Source: Chimonanthus salicifolius
Taxonomy: Eukaryota; Streptophyta; Magnoliopsida; Laurales; Calycanthaceae
Direction of reading: 5' to 3'
Assembly (NCBI GenBank): GCA_013350335.1
Contig: CM023535.1
Location: 25,512,617 to 25,576,616, forward strand
Length of the DNA: 64,000 nucleotides
The notes beneath the pieces are model-generated. The model made no database searches. It was not told the DNA's origin and was given only the letters and a program-made list of their open reading frames with translations. Shown here one piece after another: positions 54,951 through 64,000 of this stretch. The position numbers and the translations under genes are program-made. Every line of letters starts with the position of its first letter. Positions within the stretch are counted from its first letter, which is position 1.

Positions 54951-56641
54951 GCTTAGAAAATTTCTTTTGAATCATGTATTTTTAGGAATAATGTTATTTT
55001 TAGAAAATTTCTATTTTTGGCAACTTTTCAAAATTAGAAGTTTTTATTTATTTTAAAAAATCCTAATTTTAGAAGGTTACCCAAATTAGAAGTTTCTGAA
55101 AATAACAAAAATCTAAAGATGATTTAAATTTGGAAATATTGCTAAAATTAGAAACTTACCATTTTTTGAAACCTCTATTTTTGAAAATTTCTAAAATTAG
55201 TAAGTTTCTCTTTTTAGACTTCTCTAATCTTAGAAATATAATTCAATTTAGATGCAGTCTATTTCTAGAAAATAGATCTAAATTCAGGAAGTTTTAATTT
55301 TGGAACTTTTGTCTATTGAAAGTTCTAAAATTGTCTAATCTTAAAAAATCCTATTTTTAGAAGATGTTTATTTTTTTATAACATCTAATTTTGGACAGCC
55401 TCTAAACTTAGAAAATTTCTAATTCAAGACTCTCATCTAAATTTGAAAGGTTTATAATTACGGTGTCTAATTAAAAAAAATCATGCAACAATTTTGGATT
55501 TTAAATTGATTATTGTTAGACTTGAAATTCTAATTTTAATTAATTTGGTGGATGTTAATTTTAAAAATATTATAGTCTTTAATTAATTTAGAAATCTTAA
55601 TTAGGTTCCAATTATTTAATTGCCCCTACTAGTTATACATTAGGATCAATTGTATTATTTTAGGATCATGCATTTTTTTATGAGATTCAGAATCTTCACC
55701 AAAGTTTGTGGTGTTTTATTTTTCAAGATTTTAATCACGCGCTCTAAAATTTCTGGAAGTAAGCACTACAAGCCAAGGTAAGTGCCTAAATCTCTTTTCT
55801 TTAATTTTATTTTTTCATACATTCATATAGTTTTTATTAGGGTGTTTGCATTTATTTTATCATGCATTTAGGTTGCTAGTTGTATGCATTAGCTTAGTTG
55901 TTTGATTATTATTTGCATATTTGTTTTGAATATTGTATTACTAGATTAGATTCATAATAAAATAAAATAAAATAAAAAAGATAAAGATAAAAGAGGTTCA
56001 TGCATTGTTAACTTAAAATCAATTTAAAACCATTGAGTTAGTGCTTTTCATGCTCAATAGGATCATCTTTAATTCAATTTATTATTTGTTCACCGGTGAA
56101 TAGTTTTTTTTCAAGGACGGTGTCTAAGGCTAGTTTTGTCACCTAGGCGTGAGGCTGAGTACGTCTAAGGATAAGTTGGGACGTAGATCTCGTTTGTGCT
56201 CCCCCACTTACCTAGGAACTTAGCTAGCCGTGCTTGTGGTTAAACTCTCATCGAAGACTGAAAATTTTCTGAAAAAAAAAAAAATAGCAACAGTCTAGAG
56301 TCTTAGGGTTTGTTTTTATCTTTTTAGAGTCTTTGTTTTGTTTTGATTTGTCGTTGTGTGGCTGTCAGTTGAGTCCAAGTCAATCTAGTGTAGTCTTTGT
56401 ATCAGTCTATCGAGTCAGTCTAGTCTAGATTTTTTTTTATTTCGGTAGAGACGGTTTTTGTTCTTTTGTTGTTGGTCTAGAATTTTTGTTGTGTGTCTGC
56501 ATTTTTGTCTGTTTGTTTTTGTAGGTTGTGAATAACGAGAACCATCTTAGGTATTTTCTAAACTTTAGTTGTTCGTTTATGATGTTTTCTTCCAATTTGC
56601 GACTAGTCATTGTAGATTAGGGAATATTAAGGACAATGTTC
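54951..56641 (+). other. Athila-3 leader and deletion junction
   Basis: 54,960-55,450 is a degenerate array of ttttagaaa / ttggaaa / aaattagaagttt words. 56,090-56,250 has the leader blocks tgtctaaggctagtt, gtgctcccccacttacct and gtggttaaactct shared with Athila-2. 56,330-56,580 is T- and G-rich with gtcagtcta words and has no counterpart in Athila-2; it replaces gag-pol. No ORF. Confidence 0.7.
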
Positions 56642-56661
56642 AATTTAAGTTTGGGGGTATT
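56642..56661 (+). other. Athila-3 internal polypurine tract
   Basis: aatttaagtttgggggtatt, preceded by attagggaatattaaggaca, as in Athila-1 and Athila-2. About 1.58 kb upstream of the terminal tract. Confidence 0.72.
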
Positions 56662-58227
56662 AGGGGCTACACTTTTATGTGTTTCGTTTTTAAGTCCAAA
56701 AAAAAAAAATTGAACAATTGAAAATTTTTGAAAAAAAAAAAAATTCACCATTAATATGTGGATGAAATTTTGTATATCATACTGTTCTAATTGAATTTTA
56801 TAAAATTTATGCTTAGAAAATTTTACATTAGCCATGTTAATATTAGCTGAAAAAAATATTCATAAGTTGAGTGATCATCAGATGAATACCAGTGGAGACT
56901 TGTGACCTAGTGAACTTTTGAGCCATTCAATTTTTCTGAGGGTTGTTAGTAAATTCTTATTTTCTTTGATATGCACAATATTCTTATTGTTAGATCTCAT
57001 TATTCTTTGTTTTAGTCAAATTACTGAGAACGACATCAAAATTGGATTATTACATCTGAATTTTTTACAAATATTCATATGAAGCTTAGGAAGTAATATA
57101 GGGCATTATTTTTAGATCATTTCAGCCTTTGAAGCCTACCTATTTTGATCATACTTTCTTATTAGTTCCTATTTTTGAGCCTTTAATGTGAATTTAGCAT
57201 GTTTTGTTGTTTGCCATGTTTTCCATGCCCAACTCTGGTTGTGGAGTTTGAACCTTCAATGAAATATCTGTGACTTATTCTAGAGCTCAGAAGATGTTAG
57301 AGATGAAAAATTTGGATGGTACTCTGAAAAAAAATATGGCACTTGAAAAAAAAATGATGAATGGTGCAAAAAAAAGAAGGTAATATCCATAAATCAAAAA
57401 AGAAGGATGTGAAAAAAAAATATGATGAAAAAAAAAATGTTTTGAAGAATCTAAGCGTTGAGAGAAAAAAAAATAGAGAAAGAAATATCATGTATATGAA
57501 TTATTGAAGACCTCTAACTTTTTCTATTCAAAGTATTATTTTTTAGTCTTTTTATCCTTCTTTGATATGACCCGGTCCTAAGCCACGTTTCGTCCTATTA
57601 GGAAGTCTTGTTGATCCTCAGTTAATATGGTATTTATATGGAGAATAGATAAGGAAAAACTATGGTGTTATAATCAAAGTTCTCAGGAAAATGTCATCCA
57701 TTTATGAGATCTATGTTTCTTTGTTTTAATTCATTCTTTGATGATAAATATGTGAAGTATTTGCATTTGAGAAATTATTCTGCTCACATATACTTTTGAG
57801 AGAATTTAACCCAATCTCTGGGTGAAAATACTTCTGAGAGATATACCTTTGTGAGATTTGAAGTCGATGCGCATTTTCAGCTGTTGGTTGCCAAACTTAT
57901 GAAAATTTTGAAAAAATAAAATTATGTTAATATTGGCTATCACACACTACACTCTGAGTATAAGTTTTGTAAAATAATTTTGGAGTTGTATGATGTTAAA
58001 TTTTTGTTTAGGTATTTTTGCTGAAGTATGAAATTTGATGTTTGTGGGTATCACCACTAGAAGCCCTCACGAGACTAAAACTCGTCCACTAGTGGTGAGC
58101 TAGGGGTTTAAAGGCTTTCCCGATATGCTAAATACAATCCAAAGTACTAGCGAAAGTGGTGTAGCTTAGGAGTTTTTTTAAATTTTGTTTAAATTTTTAG
58201 TTTTGTTTTGCCCGAGGACTAGCAAAA
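56662..58227 (+). other. Athila-3 3' non-coding region
   Basis: Conserved blocks: accagtggagacttgtgacc at about 56,889; actgagaacgacatcaaaatt at about 57,022; ggtcctaagccacgtttcgt at about 57,572; and the hairpin block at 58,048-58,110. 57,320-57,480 is A-rich low complexity. No ORF of note and no four-cysteine ORF. Confidence 0.72.
58051..58098 (+). repeat. Hairpin in the conserved 3' block of Athila-3
   Basis: Stem tcaccactag (58051-58060) with ctagtggtga (58089-58098), perfect 10 bp, enclosing a second short stem (acgag / ctcgt). The block is conserved in sequence in Athila-1 (about 1190-1310) and Athila-2 (about 32,885-32,960), where the outer stem is imperfect. Confidence 0.65.
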
Positions 58228-58244
58228 TCTAAATGTGGGGTATT
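58228..58244 (+). other. Athila-3 terminal polypurine tract
   Basis: tctaaatgtggggtatt directly before the LTR start TGATGAACAC. Confidence 0.75.
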
Positions 58245-60249
58245 TGATGAACACTGAAAATTGACTATTTTACCCCTGGATATTAGATAAGTTAGCCCTT
58301 CTTTTCAGCGTTTTTACTATCATTAATGGGATTTTTAGAGTTTTATAGGTATGTTTAGAAAATACACGACATAAGGATTAAATGGAAAAAAATAGAGAAA
58401 TTAAGAACAAATCTATTTTTGGAAACTGTTATTTTTGGAAAGATATATTCTTCGAATGAATGGATTTTTTAATATTTATTTCACCACAATTTAGGGTTTC
58501 ATTGTAAAATAATTAATTCAAATCCATTTATGAGAGTTTGAATTAATTTAGTAATTTTAAAAAAAATATTATTATTTTCAAGTGGCGAGATAAATTATTA
58601 AATTTCATAAATTAAAGATATGAAGAAATGAAATATTCAAATTCAGGCACGTGAAATTCAAGGATCTCAAACATGCAAAATTCGTACAAAGCCATGTGGA
58701 TGAAAGAAAAAGAGAATAATTGTTAAATTTGGAAGAATTTAAAAGGAATATTTTGACACAGCTTCAGTATTTGGCAATAATTTTTCACTCCGATATCCAA
58801 CTGCATTGATTCTTTTTGGGTTAGAAAGAAAACTTCAAGGGATACAACTTTGTAATTTTTTGAAATTGTGTAATTTGGAAGTTAACTAGGTCAAAATTGA
58901 GCTTCAAAGTGGTACATGTGTAAAACATAGGATTTTGCACCCACTTTCCATGATGTTTTCACACCATGGCCGACTCAACCCCTTTGTGTTCACACCTTCC
59001 ACAAATTTTACTGGTTTTTTTAACCTCCTTACCTCCTTTAAGCCATTCCATATTTAGCACAAATCATATCAGCCCTCCAAGTGTTAATTGCTTTATTTAA
59101 AATTTTAAATCCAAGCCATTCACTCTACTCCTTTCATCTATAAATACTATTCCTCTCCCATTGAGAAAATTGAACTAGGCAGAAGATTCTAAGGCTTGGA
59201 GTGGAGAAGGAGGAAAAGAAGAGAATAAAAGAAACTTTGGAATTTTTTTGTGTCACATTGGGTTTTCAGGTTGGGTCCATGGTTTTCTTGTATTCTTTTA
59301 TTTTCAAAATTCCAATTGTGTTATAATTTTTATTCCATGTTTTAATATATAAAAGAAGGTGAGTTAGAATTTTGATTTTCCAATTATTTTGTTCATGTGT
59401 AATGAAAATTTCAATTTTATTTTCATTCTTTTTATGAATTTATGTTGTTTATTTTTCCAAGAAATTTAAGGAAAGTGAGATTATTTTAGGATGGGTAGAT
59501 ATTGATTGTTTCAGTCTAAGGCTCTTTTAAAGAGTGAGGTTATTTTAGATTCGGAATTACAAGTAAAAATTTTACCTAAGCCTAAGGACGAAATTAAATT
59601 TTCTTAGTTAAATGGATTTCATATTTAGAATTTTAATGAATAAGATATTTGAATGCGTGTTCAATAATTTACGTGAGCTCCATGCTCGAGGCCATTATTT
59701 TATTGTTAAAATATGGATAATAGTGTCTCTTTGTGTCTCTGATTCAATTCCACCGTAAATATGTACATATGTTGTTTTTGTTTTTATTTTTTATTTCTTT
59801 TGTTCATAAATTCAAAATTCCTGAAAATTGTGGAATTAGGTTGGTAAATTAATTTATTGCATCTTATTTTGTATTCTAAGTTAGGTTAAAATTATTTATA
59901 ATTTTTAAATTAATTCCACAATCTTAATTGAAATTAGATAAATTTTGTGTTTTCCGTGGAAATTAGAATTCTTTAATGGATGGTTTCTATGTTTAGGTGT
60001 GATTTCTATTTTTAGACTTGTTTTCTATTTTTAGAATATTTCTAAATTAAAGTTAAATTTCCTATATTAGAGAAATAATTCCATGTTTAAGATTTATTTC
60101 TATAATTTTCTAAATTTCTTAATATATATAATTCAATGGTGTGTTTTTCATGGATATATGTTCCTAAGTTCAGATGGATTCGGCCTTGCACTGCTAAGCT
60201 ATATTATAAATGGTTCGTGCGCTTGTAAGTATAAATTTAAAACACAACA
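58245..60249 (+). repeat. Athila-3 3' LTR (complete, 2005 bp)
   Basis: Starts TGATG, ends acacaaca. TATAAATA at 59138-59145. Supplies the uninterrupted target (ggttcgtgcgcttgtaag) that dates the solo LTR insertion in the other LTR. Confidence 0.9.
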
Positions 60250-60500
60250 GGCATCATTACAGCCAAGCATATGGTTTGGGGTTTTCATATGTTTCGGTTG
60301 TTTTGTCTTTTTTAGTCACTTTCTGCATGAGTCTCACTCAAGCCAGAGGTAACGAAGAGGAAAGCCTGCATCCAAAGCCGCTTTTATCCCAAAGAGGATA
60401 ACATATAATTCTGCAAATTTGTGGGACTTCGATCCAAGATGAACGCTGAAGCCCATTTCAAACTGTCCCAAATGCGATCTGAAAATGCCTCCAGCTGCAG
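60250..60500 (-). pseudogene. RNase H-like fragment (LINE-type or domesticated)
   Basis: Minus strand reads TAAAGGIFRSHLGQFEMGFS, VHLGSKSHKFAELYVILFGI and KAALDAGFPLRYLWLE, then a stop and DS. Known: this GGIFRD-LG...GF-LG...AEL-AI--GI--A---G----W-E-DS pattern is the plant RNase H-like domain of LINE-type retrotransposons and related genes. The AEL glutamate is present; the residue before the catalytic DS is a stop. About 60 residues remain. Upstream it is joined to the end of a copia LTR; downstream it ends at the Athila-3 LTR. Confidence 0.72.
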
Positions 60501-62253
60501 CTGTCCCAGTTTCCATGGTGTTCATAAATTTCTTGATTTGAGTGCAGCGAAATGACAATATTAATCAAGAAATTTGTTTAGTGTGATAAATTATTTTTAA
60601 TTACTTAAATGATCACACTAAGTTTAGAACCCTTTTGCATATTGTTTGATTATCAATTCTTGTGCATAATGTATAAATAAAGAAAATCAAATGCAAAGTG
60701 ATGTATGTTGAGAAGAGTACTTAAATACTAAAACACAAATACACAATGTTCAAACACCATAAGACCAAATTTATAGTGATTCGATTAGCCAACCTACATC
60801 CACTGTTAGGACTAGCTCAACCTTGAGCTATCTCTAAATTCTCTAAGTAGAGATTTACACTCTCACATTTAGAGTAGGAATTTCACCTCACTCATTTGAC
60901 TGGGAATTTCACCCGCCACATGTAGAATAGGAATTTCACATATTCATTTGGCTGGGAATTCCACCCACCACATGTGCTAGAGACGACGCTTTAGATTTTT
61001 TTATAGTGGTTCCAAAGCACTTGCCTTTGTAGCTCTTTCTCAATGATATGTGCTTCTCAAAGATCAACCCAATGTGTGCCCAAGTTAATCCCTACGCTCT
61101 GCCTTGTAGCCGTCGTTGAGCAATTACAATCTTAGAGTGACTAGGAAATTGGTTCTACCAATATCTGTCTTAGTTGTATATCGTTTCCCCTCTCTCTTTT
61201 CACGACATCAATCACTATGATTGGTTGTATTAGATTTCCCAAGTGTAAGTACAAGAGAGAGAGAGTGATCCTTTTGTTGGCCCTTATTTAAGCTCAATGA
61301 TAATAATGAGGGTCCAATGAATTTGCCAAAAGGATGTCAATTGGTTGCACAAAGATTGATATTTATAAAAAAGGTAACCAGTTGCAGAATTTGTCATGTC
61401 CTGACAGGTTGGGCGCACCGAGGGGTCGGTGACTAAAAATATTACCGTTCAACTACCCGACCGATGCGGATTAAATGTACTCCCAACGGTATAATTATTT
61501 ACCGGTCGACAGGTCGGTGTCGCCGATGGGTCGACACTCATGGCACCAAGAGGTCAGTCCATACGAGGGTCTCGATCTGGGGGAACATGATGCTAAAAGA
61601 GTTTCATGCCCCGAAACTTGTCCTGCCCAGAACGACCTGTCGCCTTTTACTGAGGGGTCGGTCTTGGTACTCTCGATCGGTCTTGAAATACCAAGATTAT
61701 TTTTTCTAGAGCTCCTTTGAGTTCAAAGACCAGAACTCACAAGTTTTTCATCGACGAGTAGTTGACCATGAGGGGTCGTTAAGTTCATCACCGAGGGGTC
61801 GGTGCATACAAAACTCTCGATCAGAGGCTTACCCAGAATGATAGTTTTATGATCCAGAACCTCTTTCAATCTGGCCGACTAGTCTATGACCACGATAGGT
61901 CGATCCTGTCTCCATCGAGGAGTAGGTGAGAATGATCTGGTCGAGGTGACAGTGAACTTAATTCATGTTTCTAAGTTCACTTCTAAGTCACTGTAAAGCT
62001 TCCTCTTTAGGTTTTTTATGATTTTATCATTTATTCAACTAAGTTTAAGGATGGTCCTCCTAAAGTGTGGGTGTTATCTAAAGTCATCTATGATCAAATA
62101 CATGTTTTGTGATTGCCATAACGATGAGTTTTAATCCGGTGGAGCATGATCTTCACTCTTGATCACCTTGAGTCTTCAGACTTCTAGCAAGTGTTTCTTC
62201 TCAAGTCATGGAATTGACAAACTTAGGAACTCGGCAAAGCTGGGGCACTAACA
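60501..62253 (-). repeat. copia LTR (copia-A/B family), 3'-truncated, minus strand
   Basis: Minus-sense start TGTTAGTGCCCCAGC at 62253, with the recurrent cgacccctcggtg-type motifs between 61,930 and 61,400, the gtggcgggtgaaattcccag-like block at about 60,900-60,990, and the ccactatata-like block at 60,770. The expected aactttca end is missing near 60,500, where the RNase H fragment starts. No internal region follows on either side. Confidence 0.82.
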
Positions 62254-63963
62254 GACTACACCAAGATACCTCAACAATCTGAGGAGCTTTAGAGAGGGGG
62301 ACATGCGCTTTCAGCCAACTTAATAGTTGAATGAAATATGTGCATTTTAGTAAAAACACACATATTTCATTCTAACAAAAATATTTATTTTATTTCCTTT
62401 TATTGATTTAGAGACTTATTCTTAGAAAATATTAATTTACTTTCAAATTTCATGATATTAACATAATTTACTATTTTATTAAATTTCTATTTCTAATTAC
62501 CATTTTTATTTTATGTTATATTATAATTCACTATTTTTTTATTTTTTATTTTTAATCATTATTTTTAATTGTTTATTTTTATTTCTTATATATAGTTTAA
62601 AAAAAAAAATTATCATGACATCTTTTTAAAAATGAAATACTGAAACAACCAAAACATCAAAACATTTCGTTTTAAAAATAAACCTAAACAACCGCTAAAC
62701 ACAATGGGTGACTTTATCCTACAACTAAATTCAAAAGGGTATTAAAACTTTCCTTGGTTTAAAAGCTTTCATCTCATTTATAATTCTTAATTATAATTTG
62801 TAAGACGGGGCAGTAGGTTAGAACCCTTCAGTACAACAGTAATTCATCATTGATTTCACTAACTCCACTAATTTGCGTTCCTAATTTCCATGTGAATTTT
62901 TTTCCTAGATTATGTACATAATTTTGTCATTATAAGTATAAAATTGATCCCATTAAAATATCTAAATCAGTCTTTAAACTTTAAAATAAGGAGAAGTTTA
63001 ATTGAATCATGTACAGTAATGGTATAATAATTAAATGAGTTTTACCTGACACTCTCATTTTCAGAAAATGTGAGGTCTTGAGATTCTAGGATATAAAAAA
63101 AAAATTAAATGAGTATGGATGAAACTCTATTTTGAGAATTTGGATTGAACAAAAGATCAATTCAAATATATTAATTTACCTCTTAGTTCAAATTTCAAAC
63201 TTCACACATTGTTTAATTATTGTTTCACCAAACTTCATGAAAAGGATTTGATTTTCTAATTCACCTTACTTTAAAATTGAATCTACATGGTTGGTGAGTC
63301 TACTTCAACTCATACAGAGAAACACGCAAATCTCACCCATTTTCTACAACTGTTGGGTGAAGAAAAGTGTGCTTCACTTATAAAATTTGATGACATGCTT
63401 GACTCGAATACTTTAAACGAGATGATTTGACACTTTAAATGAACTGAATCATTCCATTTTCTTAGAAGCTTGAAAATCCTTGTATAATTTATATTGAACT
63501 TTGACAAAATTTTGTTAAAAATTCAATTGCAGTAAGGAAATTTGGGCTGTTGAAGTCGCTTTCCATCTTCGATAGTTTAAATTATATATAGAAAAAAGCC
63601 ACCAACCGTGTCAAGGTGGAAATCATGTTGACTTGGAGTGAATAAGTTGGACTTAAAATTTGAAATCAATTATATTTTTTTATCATAATTTAATAACTCA
63701 ATTTAAATTGACTTGATTCGACGGAATTTTGAGTCCGCTTAATTAACAAGTTTTATCAAATTTTTCATTCAAATTACAAAATTTAAAAGAATTTCAAATA
63801 AAAAATAATTTTGAATATTTCAACTGTGATTCTAGTTGATATTTTAAAAAAGTAATAAATAAATGAGTATAATGTGACCGTATGAACTTGTGAGGAGATA
63901 CAGTTGAGGTGGGTCCCTGGTCAAAAGCCAAAGGCACATGGTCAAATACAAAAGCCCGCCGGA
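62254..63963. other. AT-rich region without recognised repeats or genes
   Basis: No supported coding region. Contains a perfect 14-bp inverted repeat (gaatgaaatatgtg at 62329-62342 and its complement at 62359-62372). TATATATA at 63583-63590 could be a core promoter for a gene starting near the window end. Confidence 0.5.
63583..63590 (+). promoter_or_regulatory. Possible TATA box upstream of a candidate gene start
   Basis: TATATATA in aaattatatatagaaaa, about 370 bases before the ATG at 63964. AT-rich surroundings make chance occurrence likely. Confidence 0.2.
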
Positions 63964-64000
63964 ATGAGTCTCCTCCAGTCTCCGGCGGCCTCGAGGCTTG
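63964..64000 (+). CDS. Candidate start of a host gene, cut by window edge
   Basis: The last about 90 bases turn sharply GC-rich. An ATG at 63964 opens a frame to the end of the window reading MSLLQSPAASRL, which has the Ser/Ala/Arg-rich look of an organelle targeting peptide. With only 12 codons this is a weak call; it could also be 5' UTR or the other strand of an exon. Confidence 0.25.
   Translation, partial: MSLLQSPAASRL

Larger units (their letters stand above)
49548..60249 (+). mobile_element. Athila-3: non-autonomous Athila-like element without gag-pol, with nested insertions
   Basis: 5' LTR (49548-51496 plus 54899-54926, split by a solo LTR), tRNA-Asp primer-binding site at 54933, 3.3 kb interior, terminal polypurine tract and 3' LTR (58245-60249). 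The interior holds a leader and a 3' region colinear with Athila-1 and Athila-2. In place of about 5 kb of gag-pol it has about 250 unrelated bases (about 56,330-56,580). The extra four-cysteine ORF is also absent. Confidence 0.87.

Noticed and set aside
57297..57491. Phe-rich 64-codon minus-strand ORF
   Set aside because: Antisense of an A-rich low-complexity stretch.

Overview
The window looks like transposon-dense, AT-rich nuclear DNA of a flowering plant. The evidence is Ty3/gypsy elements of the Athila group primed by tRNA-Asp, Ty1/copia elements primed by initiator tRNA-Met, and a captured fragment of a plant-type MATE transporter. I could not name the species. I found no intact host gene, tRNA gene, rRNA gene or CRISPR array. 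Nearly everything is a nested pile of decayed LTR retrotransposons.

Layout. 1-12599: minus-strand Athila-like element (Athila-1), left LTR cut by the window edge; its LTR carries a MATE fragment and its interior carries a small intact Cys-rich extra ORF. 12600-15680: remnant of a plus-strand copia element (copia-A), into whose LTR Athila-1 inserted. About 15681-22629: a second plus-strand copia element (copia-B) with a truncated 5' LTR, gag and a decayed second ORF, but no pol. 22630-about 24090: unassigned DNA with three tandem-repeat blocks (units of 40, 59 and 66 bp). About 24090-35785: plus-strand Athila-like element (Athila-2), 5' LTR missing, gag-pol decayed, the same extra ORF in a frameshifted copy, 3' LTR present. 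35786-43429: minus-strand copia element (copia-C) with gag and a plant-transposon-like second ORF in place of pol. 43430-46815: minus-strand gypsy element (gypsy-G) reduced to gag and protease. 46816-48934: short repeats, then an integrase C-terminus and 3' LTR of a chromovirus-like (Tekay-type) element. About 49548-60249: a non-autonomous Athila-like element (Athila-3) without gag-pol. Its 5' LTR holds a solo LTR of the Athila-2 family, which holds an 0.8-kb foldback DNA element. 60250-62253: RNase H-like fragment and a minus-strand copia LTR. 62254-64000: AT-rich low-copy-looking DNA with a GC-rich end that may be a gene start.

How the parts relate. Boundaries give an order of insertion: gypsy-G, then copia-C into its 3' LTR, then Athila-2 into the copia-C 3' LTR; separately Athila-3, then the solo LTR, then the foldback element. 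The three Athila-like elements share a 3' module: an internal polypurine tract, then in two of them the Cys-rich ORF, then conserved non-coding blocks and the terminal polypurine tract. The Cys-rich ORF, with a four-cysteine motif next to a basic patch, is my best candidate for an undescribed system. It resembles in architecture the cysteine-rich nucleic-acid-binding proteins of some plant RNA viruses (carlavirus C4 type), but this rests on pattern recognition only and needs a profile search.
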